Positions 19,890 through 29,147 of a stretch of 64,000 bases of DNA are shown in pieces. The stretch is from an uncultured Acidimicrobiales bacterium (GTDB lineage Bacteria > Actinomycetota > Acidimicrobiia > Acidimicrobiales > Aldehydirespiratoraceae). The position numbers were made by a program, and so were the translations under genes. The stretch is from contig CATQHS010000001.1 of the NCBI GenBank assembly GCA_958296055.1, forward strand, positions 3,209,505-3,273,504. Reading direction: 5' to 3'. Below the pieces are notes generated by a model. It was not told the DNA's origin and did no database searches. It saw only the letters and a list, made by a program, of their open reading frames with translations. Within the stretch, counting starts at the first letter, position 1; every line of letters starts with the position of its first letter.

Positions 19890-21107
19890 ATGGCCGGAAC
19901 CAGAATCGCCCCCGACAGCGTGTGGGTCCTCGGGGCCCACATGACCCGCTTCGCCCGCTACCCCGAGTTCGACGCCGTCGATCTGGCCGCCGAGAGCGTC
20001 CTGGGGGCGCTGGCCGACGGCGGCGTGGCCATCGGCGACGTGGACGTGCTGGCCGCCGGGTCGCTCATGCAGCCGCCGGGACTGGGCCAGCGGATCCAGA
20101 AACAGGTCGGCCAGACCGGTATCCCCGTCTACAACGTGACCAACGCCTGCGCCACCGGCGCCACCGCGGTGCGGGCCGCGGTCATGGCCATCAAGGCCGG
20201 CGAGGCCGGGATCGGCTTGGCGGTGGGCGCCGAGCAGATGGGCAAGATGGGGCTGCTGGGCGGGGCGGCCAAGAAGAAGGAGAAGCGGGTCTTCGAGCCC
20301 TCCGGCCGCTACGGGGCGGTCACCGGCATCGACGGCTACCTGGGGACCGCCACCATGCCGGGGGTGTTCGCCCAGGCGGGCATGGCCTACGCCGGCGAGC
20401 ACGGCGGGGTCTCATTCGAGCAGTTCGCCCGGGTGGCCTACAAGAACCATCTCCACTCCACCCTCAACCCGCTGGCCCAGTACCGCAAGAAGTTCTCCAT
20501 GGCCGAGGTCATGGAGTCGCCGATGATGAGCTACCCGAACACGCTGCTCATGTGCTGCCCCACCGGCGACGGCGCGGCCGCGGCGGTGCTGGTGTCGGGG
20601 GAGAGGCTTAGGCGGATGGCGCCGGAGCAGCGCCGACGGGCGGTGAAGCTCTCGGCCTCGGTGCTGACGTCTGACCCCTACGTCGAGTGGGGCCAAGTCC
20701 AGCCCGACGTGAACACCCTCACCCGCAACGCGGCGGCCCAGGCCTACGAGGCGGCCGGGGTCGGCCCTGAAGACTTGGACTTGGTGGAGCTCCACGACTG
20801 CTTCGCCACCGCCGAGCTGATCCACTACGACAACCTGGGCCTGTGCGAGCCGGGCGCCGCCGGCGACTTCATCGACTCGGGCGCGCCGTTCCGGGACGGC
20901 GCCACCCCGGTGAACGTGTCGGGGGGCCTGATCTCCAAGGGCCACCCGATCGGGGCCACCGGCGTGGCCAACCTCTATGAGGTGGTCGCCCACCTGCGGG
21001 GCGAGGCCGGCGACCGCCAGGTGCCGGGGGCCAAGGTTGGCCTGGCCCACGTGATCGGCCTCGGCTCGGCCTGCGGCGTCCACATCCTGGAGAAAGCCGC
21101 GGCCTGA
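19890..21107 (+). CDS. SCP2-type thiolase / acetyl-CoA acetyltransferase-like
   Basis: Thiolase-superfamily protein of the SCP2/lipid-transfer type, 405 residues. VYNVTNACATGATAVRAAV holds the nucleophile Cys. LVELHDCFATAELIHYDNLG and VNVSGGLISKGHPIGATG carry the C-terminal catalytic His, and GLGSACGVHIL lies at the end. With DUF35 just upstream it probably acts on an acyl-CoA, for example in fatty-acid or sterol side-chain breakdown. Which direction and substrate cannot be told. The CoA-ester lyase role reported for some DUF35-linked thiolases is an alternative. Confidence 0.88.
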   Translation: MAGTRIAPDSVWVLGAHMTRFARYPEFDAVDLAAESVLGALADGGVAIGDVDVLAAGSLMQPPGLGQRIQKQVGQTGIPVYNVTNACATGATAVRAAVMAIKAGEAGIGLAVGAEQMGKMGLLGGAAKKKEKRVFEPSGRYGAVTGIDGYLGTATMPGVFAQAGMAYAGEHGGVSFEQFARVAYKNHLHSTLNPLAQYRKKFSMAEVMESPMMSYPNTLLMCCPTGDGAAAAVLVSGERLRRMAPEQRRRAVKLSASVLTSDPYVEWGQVQPDVNTLTRNAAAQAYEAAGVGPEDLDLVELHDCFATAELIHYDNLGLCEPGAAGDFIDSGAPFRDGATPVNVSGGLISKGHPIGATGVANLYEVVAHLRGEAGDRQVPGAKVGLAHVIGLGSACGVHILEKAAA

Positions 21108-21143
21108 GAGGGCTCGAATCGAGCCGCCGCCCCCACGGGGCAC

Positions 21144-23132
21144 TCAGTCAAGTCGCTCGGCTAGCTCGGCTGGGGTTGACGCCGGGGCCTCGCAGGCGTA
21201 GTGGCGGCACACGTAGGCGAAGCCGGGCCGCCGCCCGGCCCACAGCGGCGACGGGTAGGGCTCGCCCCAGGCCAGCACCGAGTTGGGCCGGTAGCGGGCC
21301 CGGGCTTCGGCCACCAGGTCGGGCCGGTCGCCGACCACGACGATCTCGTCGAGGCCCCCGGCGTACATGTCCACCGCCTGAAGCATGCGGCCGAAGGCGG
21401 TGGGGTGCTGGCAGGCCGCCGCGCCCAGCAGACCCAAGATGGCCTCGGCTCGCTCGGTGTAGCCGGCCTCTCCGGTGAGGGCGCCCAGCCGCAGCAGGGC
21501 GGCCGCCGCGCTGGACTGGGCCGACGGGGTGGCGTTGTCCATCAGGTCCTTGGGCCTAGTCACCAGCTCCTCGGCGTCGGCGCCGGTGGTGTACACGCCT
21601 CCCGACTCGGGGTCCCAGAACAGCTCGATCAGCCCGTCGGCGGCGGCCCGGGCCTCCTCGATCCAGCGGGCCCGGCCGGTCAGCTCGGCCAAGTCGACGA
21701 AGGCGCCGGCCAGGGCTCCGTAGTCCTGGGCGCAGGCCAGGTGGCGGGCCCCGGCCGCCCGGCCATCGCCGCCGGCCTGCCACGACCGCAGCCAGCGGCC
21801 GTCGCCCCGGCGCAGGGCGGCGGCCAGGAACTCGCCGTTGGCGACGGCCGCGTCGGCCCATTCGCGGTTCCCGGTGGCCGCGGCCGCCTCGCACAGCGCC
21901 TGAAGCATCAGCGCGTTCCACTCGGTGAGCACCTTGTCGTCGAGGCCGGGGCGGACTCGGCCCTCCCGGTGCTCGAACAGAGCCCGGCGGGCCGACTCCA
22001 CCGCCGGGCTGCGGGCCAGGTCGCCCCGCACCGGGCGGTGCAGGATGTTGGCCCCCTCGAAGTTGCCGGCGGAGGTGACCCCCCACCACTCGGCCGCCTC
22101 TTCGGCGCCCTCGCCGGCCACGGCGGCCACCTCGGCCGCCGACCACACGTAGAACTTGCCCTCCACCCCCTCGGAGTCGGCGTCCTCGGCCGAATAGAAC
22201 CCGCCGTCGGGGTGGCGCAGGTCCCGCAGCACGTAGCCGACGGTCTCGTCGAGCACCTGCCGGTAGGCGGGGTTGCCGGTCACCATCCAGGCGTGCAGGT
22301 ACGCCCGAGCCAGCAGGGCGTTGTCATAGAGCATCTTCTCGAAGTGGGGCACCAGCCAGCGCTGGTCCACCGAGTACCGGGCGAAGCCGCCCCCGAGATG
22401 GTCGTAGATCCCGCCCGAGGCCATGGCGTCGAGGCTGGTGGTGACCACCCCGAGCAGCTCGGGGTCGCCGGTGCGGCGGTGCAGGCGCAGGGCCGAGGCC
22501 AGGGTCATGGCGGCCGGGAACTTGGGCGCGGCGCCGAAACCGCCCCACACCGGGTCGAACGCCGCCTTGATCTGAGCCGCAGCCCGGTCTAGGCCCTCCG
22601 GTCCGGGCGGCCCGTCGGCGGCCGGCGCCGCCCGCCCGGTCCGCTCGATCAGCTCGGTGAGCTGGCTGGCCTGGGCGGCCACGTCGCTCCGCCGGTTCCG
22701 CCAGGCGTCGTCGACCGCGGCCATGACCTGGCGGAACGAGGCCATTCCGCCCCGGGGCCGGTCCGGGTAGTAGGTGCCGCCGTAGAACGGCTGGCCGTCG
22801 GGGGTCAGGAACACGGTCATGGGCCAGCCCCCCCGGCCGGTGAGGGCCTGGACCGAGTCCATGTAGACGGCGTCCACGTCGGGCCGCTCCTCCCGGTCCA
22901 CCTTCACGTTGACGAACAGCTCGTTCATCACTGCGGCCGTGTCGGGGTCCTCGAAGGACTCGTGGGCCATCACATGGCACCAGTGGCAGCTCGAGTAGCC
23001 GACCGACAGCAGCACGGGCCGGTCCCGCTCGGCGGCGGCGGCGAAGGCCTCGGGGCCCCACGGGTACCAGTCGACCGGGTTGTGGCGGTGCTGGCGCAGG
23101 TAGGGGCTGGCCTCGCCGTCGAGCCGGTTCAC
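21144..23132 (-). CDS. DUF255 thioredoxin-domain protein (YyaL/SPATA20 family)
   Basis: The 662-residue product starts with the conserved [18 protein letters not shown], then a thioredoxin-like domain with [17 protein letters not shown] (CxxC) and [14 protein letters not shown] long (alpha/alpha)6-barrel-like region follows with [13 protein letters not shown] and [16 protein letters not shown], and a C-terminal tail including VVVGD. The family is widespread but its reaction is not established; cellobiose-epimerase-like folding has been noted for it. Single gene, convergent with the thiolase. Confidence 0.9.
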   Translation of the reverse strand: MNRLDGEASPYLRQHRHNPVDWYPWGPEAFAAAAERDRPVLLSVGYSSCHWCHVMAHESFEDPDTAAVMNELFVNVKVDREERPDVDAVYMDSVQALTGRGGWPMTVFLTPDGQPFYGGTYYPDRPRGGMASFRQVMAAVDDAWRNRRSDVAAQASQLTELIERTGRAAPAADGPPGPEGLDRAAAQIKAAFDPVWGGFGAAPKFPAAMTLASALRLHRRTGDPELLGVVTTSLDAMASGGIYDHLGGGFARYSVDQRWLVPHFEKMLYDNALLARAYLHAWMVTGNPAYRQVLDETVGYVLRDLRHPDGGFYSAEDADSEGVEGKFYVWSAAEVAAVAGEGAEEAAEWWGVTSAGNFEGANILHRPVRGDLARSPAVESARRALFEHREGRVRPGLDDKVLTEWNALMLQALCEAAAATGNREWADAAVANGEFLAAALRRGDGRWLRSWQAGGDGRAAGARHLACAQDYGALAGAFVDLAELTGRARWIEEARAAADGLIELFWDPESGGVYTTGADAEELVTRPKDLMDNATPSAQSSAAAALLRLGALTGEAGYTERAEAILGLLGAAACQHPTAFGRMLQAVDMYAGGLDEIVVVGDRPDLVAEARARYRPNSVLAWGEPYPSPLWAGRRPGFAYVCRHYACEAPASTPAELAERLD

Positions 23133-23279
23133 GGGCCGATCCTAGGCTCGGCCCGCCGGCCCGGTGTTTCGGGGCCGAGTTCTGTTTCTGCCGGGGCCTG
23201 GGCCCGCAGGGTGGGTTGTCCGGGGCTGGCCGGGGGCCTGGGTTCGGCCAGGGTCGGCGTTTCGGGGCACAATGGGGCG

Positions 23280-23984
23280 GTGGGTGCGGGCGTGCGGGTG
23301 TTGGTGGTCGACGACGAGCCCGCCTATCGGGACGGCCTCCGGGTGGCGCTGGGGGCCGAGGGGTTCGCGGTGGACGTGGCCGCCGACGGTGAGGAGGCTC
23401 TGGCGCTGTTCGAGTCGCGGTCGCCCGATCTGGTGCTGCTGGACGTGATGCTGCCCCGCATCTCCGGGATCGACGTGTGCCGGCGCATCCGGGCCGCCGA
23501 CGCCACGCCGGTGATAATGGTTTCGGCCCGCAACTCCGAGATCGACACGGTGGTGGGCCTGGAGATAGGCGCCGACGACTACGTGGCCAAGCCGTATCGG
23601 GTGAGGGAGCTGGTGGCCCGGATGCGCACGGTGCTGCGCCGGGCCGCGGCCCGTCCCGGCGGCGCCGCCGGTGCCGGGGCCGGCGATGCCCTGACCGTCG
23701 GCGACGTGACCCTCGACCGGGACCGCTACGAGGTGACGGTGGCCGGCCGGAAGATCAATCTCCCGCTGAAGGAGTTCGAGGTGCTGGCGCTGCTGATGGA
23801 GAACGCGGGCCGGGTGGTGACCCGAGAGACTCTCATAGACCGGGTCTGGGGCTTCGACTACATCGGCAGCACCAAAACCCTCGACGTCCACATCAAGCGG
23901 CTGAGATCCCGCATTGACCCCGACCGGTCCAAGCCCGAACCGATCGTCACCATCCGCGGCCTCGGCTACAAGTACGCGGTTTAG
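23280..23984 (+). CDS. OmpR-family response regulator, orphan
   Basis: The 234-residue protein has a receiver domain with the acidic pair VDDEPAY, phospho-acceptor Asp in LVLLDVMLPR and Lys in DDYVAKPYRVREL, then a winged-helix DNA-binding domain ending IVTIRGLGYKY. It is most like RegX3-type phosphate regulators, but no histidine kinase or pho gene is next to it, so the partner and stimulus are unknown. GTG 23280 is used; GTG 23292 would also preserve the receiver. A Gly/Ala-rich linker joins the domains. Confidence 0.9.
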   Translation: MGAGVRVLVVDDEPAYRDGLRVALGAEGFAVDVAADGEEALALFESRSPDLVLLDVMLPRISGIDVCRRIRAADATPVIMVSARNSEIDTVVGLEIGADDYVAKPYRVRELVARMRTVLRRAAARPGGAAGAGAGDALTVGDVTLDRDRYEVTVAGRKINLPLKEFEVLALLMENAGRVVTRETLIDRVWGFDYIGSTKTLDVHIKRLRSRIDPDRSKPEPIVTIRGLGYKYAV

Positions 23985-24005
23985 CCCGGTGCCGGTGATT
24001 CGGCT

Positions 24006-24893
24006 GTGACTTCGGGGTGGCGGATCTGGGTGGCCGGGGCCCGGGTCAGAACCCTGGCCGTGGCGGTGGCGCCGGTGGCGGTGGGGGCCGCCGCCGCGGT
24101 GGGGGCCGGACCGGGGGTGCCGTGGTGGCGGGCCGGGCTGGCCCTGGTGGTGGCGCTGGGCCTGCAGGTGGGGGTGAACTTCGCTAACGATTACTCCGAC
24201 GGGGTGCGGGGTGCCGACGGTGCCGACCGCACCGGGCCCGCCCGGCTGGTGGGGTCGGGGTTGGCGGCGCCCCGGCTGGTGAAGCGGGCTGCGGCCCTGT
24301 CTTTCGCGGCCGCGGCCGCGGCCGGGTTGGCGCTGGCCGCCGCGGCCGGCTGGGAACTGCTGGCGGTGGGGGTCCTGTGCCTGCTGGCTGGCTGGGGCTA
24401 CACCGGCGGCCCGGCCCCGTACGGGTATCTCGGGTTGGGCGAGCTGTTCGTGTTCGCGTTCTTCGGGCTGGTGGCCACGGCCGGGACCACCTACGTGCTG
24501 GTGGAGCGGGTGGAGCCCTTGGCGGTGGCCGCGGCCGTTCCGGTCGGCCTGTGGGCGACGGCCCTGCTGGTGGCCAACAACCTGCGGGACATACCCGGCG
24601 ACGCGGCCATCGGCAAGCGCACCCTGGCCGTCCGCATCGGCGACCGGGCCTCTCGGTGGCTGTACGTCGCCCTGCTGGCGGTCGGCTACGGGGCCGCGGC
24701 GTCGATCTCGCTGCTGTTCGAGGGCCGGGCGGCGTGGGCCGCGCTGGCCGGGGTTCCCTTCGCCGTGGCCGCGGCCCGGCCGGTGCTGGCCGGGGCCTCG
24801 GGCCCGGCCCTGGTGCCGACCCTGGCCGCCACCGGCCGGCTCCAGCTCGTCTCGGGCCTGGGTTTGGCCGCCGGCCTAGCCATCACCGGCTGA
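24006..24893 (+). CDS. menA: 1,4-dihydroxy-2-naphthoate polyprenyltransferase MenA
   Basis: UbiA-family integral membrane prenyltransferase that attaches the isoprenoid chain in menaquinone synthesis. The 295-residue product has about eight hydrophobic segments and both Mg-pyrophosphate Asp motifs: NFANDYSDGVRGAD and NNLRDIPGDAAIGKRTLAVRIGD. The length fits the family. It starts 21 bases after the response regulator. MenG, the last menaquinone enzyme, lies nearby on the other strand (26735-27469), separated by the HNH gene. Confidence 0.94.
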   Translation: MTSGWRIWVAGARVRTLAVAVAPVAVGAAAAVGAGPGVPWWRAGLALVVALGLQVGVNFANDYSDGVRGADGADRTGPARLVGSGLAAPRLVKRAAALSFAAAAAAGLALAAAAGWELLAVGVLCLLAGWGYTGGPAPYGYLGLGELFVFAFFGLVATAGTTYVLVERVEPLAVAAAVPVGLWATALLVANNLRDIPGDAAIGKRTLAVRIGDRASRWLYVALLAVGYGAAASISLLFEGRAAWAALAGVPFAVAAARPVLAGASGPALVPTLAATGRLQLVSGLGLAAGLAITG

Positions 24894-24988
24894 TCTATTC
24901 AGACCCGGCCGGCGGCAGTGCCAGCACCCCGGGCTCCGGGGGCGGGTCGGCGGGAGGAGATCGTGTCTCCCCGGCTGGATGGTCATGG

Positions 24989-26539
24989 TTATGGTCCGGC
25001 CCGGATTTTGGTCGGCGGGCTCGCTGGTGATCTTGGTGTCGGGGTGTGGGTTGTCCATTGGCCGTCGGGTGCTCGGGTGAGGGTGAGGTTGTGTTGGTGG
25101 ATGTGGTGGTGGTGGCGGTTGCAGACCAGGGCGAGGTTGTTGATGTCGGTGGGGCCGTGGGCGGGGGCGGTCCAGGCGATGATGTGGTGGGCGTGGCAGT
25201 GGCTGGGGCTGGCCGCGCATAGGACGCAGCCGCGGTCTCGGGCTATGAGCATTCGCCATTGCTGGGGGGAGACGGTTCTGGTCTTACGGCCGTGCCACAA
25301 CGGCAGTCCGTCGCGGGAGAACAGGGCCCCGAACAGGTCGGCCTCGCAGGCCAGGCGCTCTAGTTCGGAGCGGGGGATGGGGCCGGTGCCGGGGATTTCG
25401 CAGCGGGCGTTGGGGTCGGCGCCGGTGATGGCGTTGGTGTGGGCGATGACGAGGATCTGGTTGCGCAGGCTCGGAGCGTTTCGGTTGGCGGGTCCTGTCA
25501 CGGGCTGTTGCGGTGTGTTCCGGCCGGCGGGTTGCGGGGCGTTCCGGCCGGCGGGTCCTGTCACGGGGGCGGTCGTCGCCGCAAGCGGCGCCGACGCTGG
25601 CCCCCGTGCCACCCCCCGGCCTGGCGCACTGGGCTCCGGCCCGGGCTTTTGCTCGCCGGCCGTGTTGGCGCGGCCGTCGGGGACGGACTCGCCTGGCGCA
25701 CCGGGTTCGGGCTTGGGCTCTTGCTCACCGGCTCGGCGGCGGGATGGGGGGTTGCTGGCATCGCTGTCCGTGTCCGGGCTGCTGTCGAGGCCAGCGTTGT
25801 TGTCGGTGTCGGTGTCGGGATCGTTGTCGGGGTCTGGGGTGGGGGTTATTCCTAGGGCGGCGGTTAGGGCGTCGGCGTTGCGCTGGTCCCAGGTGCGGAT
25901 CTGGTCGGGTTTGGCGTTTCGGCCGCCGTCGGCTCGGTAGAGGCGGTTGGCGATGTCGTCGATTACGGCCCGGGCCTGGGCGCCGGTGACGGGGTCCAAG
26001 CGGGTGCGGAAGTTGACCATGCCTTCGCCGTCGCACCAGGCCCGGTGGCTGCGCATGGCCCTCTGGCGGCGGAACTTGGCCTCGCGGTTCTCCATCGTCT
26101 GGTGGTGGCTGGTCCAGTCGGCGACCTCCCGGGCGGCCAGGTCGGCGGGCATGGCCTTTGCCTTCTCCAGCAGGCCTGTGTCGTCGTTGACCGTCTCAGC
26201 CGAGGTGGTCCGGGCGGCTTGCACCAAGGCGTCGGCGTGCTCGGCGGTGATGTCACCCTCGGCCAGCGCGCCAGCCACCGCAGGCATCTGGTCCAAAGCT
26301 TCGGCTCGGCGCAGCCGCCGCCGGGCCTCGCGCTGAGAGCAGCCGCCCCCAGCCCGCAGCAGCTCAAGACCTGCTGCGGGATCAAAGGTCCGGTCTGTGG
26401 CTGCGGTCAACAGCCGGGCCTCCAAGGCATCCACCGCCGCTCGCACCCGCTTCACCCCGGCCGCGGTTTCGTGCAACCCGGCCAGGCCCATGGCCGCCAC
26501 GTCCAAGGCGTTCAGCTCGGTGACGATCCGGTCGAACAC
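24989..26539 (-). CDS. DUF222 / HNH endonuclease-like protein (13E12 type)
   Basis: The 516-residue product carries an N-terminal DUF222 region (MFDRIVTELNALDVAAMGLAGLHETAAG to about residue 230). A low-complexity Pro/Asp/Ser/Ala linker (about 235-365) has repeats of the type VTGPAGRNAPQ. A C-terminal HNH domain follows with CVLCAASPSHCHAHHIIAW and NNLALVCNRHHHHIHQ. Such genes are abundant and variable in actinobacteria and behave like mobile or repeat-associated elements. The target is unknown. It separates menA from menG and may be an insertion. Confidence 0.88.
   Translation of the reverse strand: MFDRIVTELNALDVAAMGLAGLHETAAGVKRVRAAVDALEARLLTAATDRTFDPAAGLELLRAGGGCSQREARRRLRRAEALDQMPAVAGALAEGDITAEHADALVQAARTTSAETVNDDTGLLEKAKAMPADLAAREVADWTSHHQTMENREAKFRRQRAMRSHRAWCDGEGMVNFRTRLDPVTGAQARAVIDDIANRLYRADGGRNAKPDQIRTWDQRNADALTAALGITPTPDPDNDPDTDTDNNAGLDSSPDTDSDASNPPSRRRAGEQEPKPEPGAPGESVPDGRANTAGEQKPGPEPSAPGRGVARGPASAPLAATTAPVTGPAGRNAPQPAGRNTPQQPVTGPANRNAPSLRNQILVIAHTNAITGADPNARCEIPGTGPIPRSELERLACEADLFGALFSRDGLPLWHGRKTRTVSPQQWRMLIARDRGCVLCAASPSHCHAHHIIAWTAPAHGPTDINNLALVCNRHHHHIHQHNLTLTRAPDGQWTTHTPTPRSPASPPTKIRAGP
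25544..25572. repeat. Second copy of the 29-bp dispersed repeat
   Basis: Identical to 19384-19412. Here it lies within the coding linker of the DUF222-HNH gene. Confidence 0.6.
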
Positions 26540-26637
26540 GACATGCTCCCATCCAGCCGATCCCCGAAGGGACCGAAATCGAACCTGAAAACTGGGACCC
26601 GCCGAAGCTGGCGAGCCACTGGTCTGGGGAAGTGCCA

Positions 26638-26667
26638 GAACCTCCGAACGGTCAATTCAGGAGGTTC
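26638..26667 (-). terminator. Possible stem-loop downstream of menG
   Basis: GAACCTCC (26638-26645) and GGAGGTTC (26660-26667) are perfect 8-base arms with a 14-base loop, located between the menG stop and the HNH start. It could end the mshD-menG transcript or regulate the HNH gene. The rest of 26540-26734 shows no gene. Confidence 0.3.
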
Positions 26668-26734
26668 CATGACCGGTAACGACAATGTATCAGAGCACTG
26701 TGACAGTCCGGCCTCTCGATGCGGCCGGGGGCTC

Positions 26735-27469
26735 TCAGGGTCGGCGGCGGGTGGCGGTGAAGAGCTGGGCCAGGCCGCGGCTGAGGGGGCGGTGGGCCAC
26801 GCCGCCGAACCCGGCCGCCTCGATGCGGGCACCCAGCTCGGCGGGCGGAGGCAGGTAGGCCAGGGAGCGGGGGAGGTAGCGGTAGGCGCCGGGGTCCGAC
26901 AGCAAGGCCCCGATCCGGGGGACGACTCGTTCCAGGTAGAGGCGATGGCCCCGACCCCACCAGCCCCCCGACGGCTGGCCCACCTCGAGCAGGGCGATGC
27001 GGCCGCCGGGGCGGACCGCCCGGGCCAGCTCGGCCAGGAAGGGGTCGATCTCCACCAGGTTGCGCAGGGCGAAGCCGCAGACCGCCCCGTCCGCGGCCCC
27101 GTCCGGCACCGGCAGGTGGATGACGTCGGCCCTGACCAGCGGGGCCGAGCCCCGGGCGGCCCCCAGCATCCCCGCCGAGAAGTCCAAGCCGACAGGGGCG
27201 TGGCCACGGGCCCCAAGGCGGCGGCACAGGTCGCCGGTCCCGCAGGCGCAGTCGAGCACCACCGACCCGGCGGGCAGGCCCAGGTCTCTCACGGCCCGTC
27301 GGCGCCAGCCCCGGTCCAGTCCCAGGGTCATGACCCGGTTCACCAGTTCGTAGCGGCCAGCGATGGCGTCGAACATCGACCGCACCGCCCGACGCTTGGC
27401 CGCCCCCTCCGGCAGGTCGCTGAAGGTCTCGCTGATGCCGTCGCCGCGGGCGGGCGCGGCGGCGCTCAC
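26735..27469 (-). CDS. menG: Demethylmenaquinone methyltransferase MenG (UbiE family)
   Basis: SAM-dependent C-methyltransferase, last step of menaquinone synthesis. The 244-residue product has RSMFDAIAGRYELVNRVMTLGLDRGWRRRAV, the UbiE N-terminal signature, then the SAM loop VLDCACGTGDL, FALRNLVEIDPFL and the RPGGRIALLEVGQP region. The GTG at 27469 overlaps the stop of the upstream membrane-protein gene (GTGA), so both are cotranslated. Longer in-frame extensions run inside that gene and are rejected. Confidence 0.9.
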   Translation of the reverse strand: MSAAAPARGDGISETFSDLPEGAAKRRAVRSMFDAIAGRYELVNRVMTLGLDRGWRRRAVRDLGLPAGSVVLDCACGTGDLCRRLGARGHAPVGLDFSAGMLGAARGSAPLVRADVIHLPVPDGAADGAVCGFALRNLVEIDPFLAELARAVRPGGRIALLEVGQPSGGWWGRGHRLYLERVVPRIGALLSDPGAYRYLPRSLAYLPPPAELGARIEAAGFGGVAHRPLSRGLAQLFTATRRRP

Positions 27470-27867
27470 TTGAACCAGTGCTTTTGGTAGTCGCGGCTTT
27501 GCCGGTGCAGGAGCAGGGCCAGCAGGGCGATATCGAACATCAGGCTGATGGGGGCGGACACCAGCCGACCCAGCCCGTCGTAGAAGGCCAAGACCACCCG
27601 CAGGACTAGCGGGGCGACCGCCACCGTCACCCCGAGCCGGTAGGCCCAGCGCATGGAGTTGGCGATCCCGAAGGCGGCGGCCAGCTTGCCCACGATGACC
27701 AGCAGCAGGTAGGCGACGGCCAGGATTCGCAGCCCGAACAGCCGGCCGGTGGGGAAGCCCCCGGCCAGCGCGAACAGCAAGTCGATGCCGCCCTGGATGT
27801 ACATGAGGAGCTGGGCCAGGTACAGCGTCTGGGGTTGGCGGGAGTTGATCCACTGGCGGGTGGTCAT
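27466..27867 (-). CDS. Small membrane protein, unknown function
   Basis: A 133-residue protein with about four hydrophobic segments (roughly residues 17-35, 43-67, 75-93, 100-120) and a basic C-terminal tail RQSRDYQKHWFK. I do not recognise a family. It sits between mshD and menG with 4-base overlaps on both sides, so it belongs to their operon. Confidence 0.7.
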   Translation of the reverse strand: MTTRQWINSRQPQTLYLAQLLMYIQGGIDLLFALAGGFPTGRLFGLRILAVAYLLLVIVGKLAAAFGIANSMRWAYRLGVTVAVAPLVLRVVLAFYDGLGRLVSAPISLMFDIALLALLLHRQSRDYQKHWFK

Positions 27868-28595
27868 GGCCCCCCAGTATGGGCGCTCGGGCCCGGCGAG
27901 CGGTGCCGGGCCGGCCGGCGATAGGCCCGGTCGGTGTGGTGGTGCCCGAAGCCGATCCGGTCATAGGCGGCGTTGGCGGCGTGGTTGTCGGACTCCACGT
28001 AGAGCATGCCGCCGCGCAGCCCCCGGCCGGCCAGCCACGCCAGCCCCGATCGGGTCATGGGCGCGCCCAAGCCTCGGCCGTGGAAGTCGGGGTCGACGGC
28101 GATTACGTAGATCTCGCCCAGGGCGGGGGCGGTGTCGGCGTGGATCTTGGTCCAGCAGAATCCGGCCAGGCGGCCGCTTCGGTGGTGGAGCCGCAGGCCG
28201 TCGGGGTCGAACCACGGCTCGCCCATCCGGTCTTGCACGTCGGCGGCGGTGAGCCCGCCCTGCTCGGGGTGCCAGGCGAAGGCCCGGTTGTTCAAAGCGA
28301 CCAGGTCGTCGAGGTCGGCGGGGGCGAAGGGCCGGGTGTCCAGGACCGGGCCCGGCGCCGGGAGCGGGCAGCGGAGTTGCCACAGGTCCCGGTAGGGCTC
28401 GAACCCGAACCGGGCCGCGACGGCGTCGTCCTCTTCAGCCGCGGCTCGGATCCAGAGCTGAACCGGCTCGTCGTCGCTGAGCCCGGCGACCGCCCGGGCC
28501 AGGGCGGCCTCCAGTCCGGCCGGGTCGCGGTCCTCGGGGGCGGTGATCCGGGTCTGGAACTCCCCGCCGCCGGGGGAGTCAATCTCCAGCTCCAC
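27864..28595 (-). CDS. mshD: Mycothiol synthase-like GNAT acetyltransferase
   Basis: Acetylates Cys-GlcN-Ins in the final step of mycothiol synthesis. The C-terminal GNAT domain shows the MshD motifs NRAFAWHPEQGGLT, EPWFDPDGLRLH, GFCWTKIH, GEIYVIAVDPDFHGRGLG (acetyl-CoA loop) and LYVESDNHAANAAYDRIGF. At 243 residues it is shorter than the usual roughly 300, with a reduced N-terminal GNAT half. TACCGT six bases before the GTG start suggests a leaderless mRNA. It is first in an overlapping three-gene operon ending in menG. Confidence 0.85.
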   Translation of the reverse strand: MELEIDSPGGGEFQTRITAPEDRDPAGLEAALARAVAGLSDDEPVQLWIRAAAEEDDAVAARFGFEPYRDLWQLRCPLPAPGPVLDTRPFAPADLDDLVALNNRAFAWHPEQGGLTAADVQDRMGEPWFDPDGLRLHHRSGRLAGFCWTKIHADTAPALGEIYVIAVDPDFHGRGLGAPMTRSGLAWLAGRGLRGGMLYVESDNHAANAAYDRIGFGHHHTDRAYRRPARHRSPGPSAHTGGP

Positions 28596-28686
28596 CGTTC
28601 CACGGTACCGGCGAACTCATCCCGTCCTCCCCGGTGCGCCAGCCTCCCTCGGCCTATTGAAACTGACTGAAAAATATCTTGGATGG

Positions 28687-28715
28687 TTGACTGGCCGGTG
28701 AAGGGCGGCTAGGGT
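28687..28715 (+). promoter_or_regulatory. Promoter of the first coiled-coil membrane gene
   Basis: TTGACT (28687-28692), a 17-base spacer and TAGGGT (28710-28715) make a good housekeeping-type promoter seven bases before ATG 28723, which implies a leaderless mRNA. The same arrangement and flanking sequence occur before the paralogue at 30168. Confidence 0.7.
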
Positions 28716-28722
28716 GCTGGCG

Positions 28723-29094
28723 ATGGAGGGCGACGCCACTCTGACGATGATGGTCACGGTCATCAGCACCGGCGCGGTGATCGTGGGCGCGCTGTTCGCG
28801 TTCGGGGTCTTCTTCATCCGCCGCATGGACGCGGCCAACCGAGAGACGCGGACCGAGTTCCAGGGTTTGCGGACCGAGATTCAGGGCGTTCGGAATGAGA
28901 TCCAGGGTTTGCGGACCGAGATGAGCACCGAATTTCAGAATGTGCGAACCGAGATTCAGGGTGTTCGGAATGAGATCCAGGGCGTGCGCACGGATCTCGG
29001 GCCCCGCATCGACCGGGTCAACACCCGAGTGGACCGGGTGATCGAGTTGTCGATCCGACCAGACTCGGAGCAGGCGATCGCCGCCGATCGGTGA
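28723..29094 (+). CDS. Small membrane-anchored coiled-coil protein (paralogue 1)
   Basis: A 123-residue protein. A single transmembrane helix at about residues 8-30 (MMVTVISTGAVIVGALFAFGVF) is followed by heptad units of the form QGLRTEI/QGVRNEI/QGLRTEM to about residue 95, a coiled coil, and a short tail. No family name is recognised. The paralogue at 30168 shares the membrane helix almost exactly, the heptads and the promoter. The two flank the degenerate gene at 29148-30041. A role in membrane tethering is only a guess. Confidence 0.7.
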   Translation: MEGDATLTMMVTVISTGAVIVGALFAFGVFFIRRMDAANRETRTEFQGLRTEIQGVRNEIQGLRTEMSTEFQNVRTEIQGVRNEIQGVRTDLGPRIDRVNTRVDRVIELSIRPDSEQAIAADR

Positions 29095-29147
29095 GCCGGG
29101 CCCGGAGGAGGCCGCCCACCGCCTACGGCCAAGCCAGTTCGGGACGC

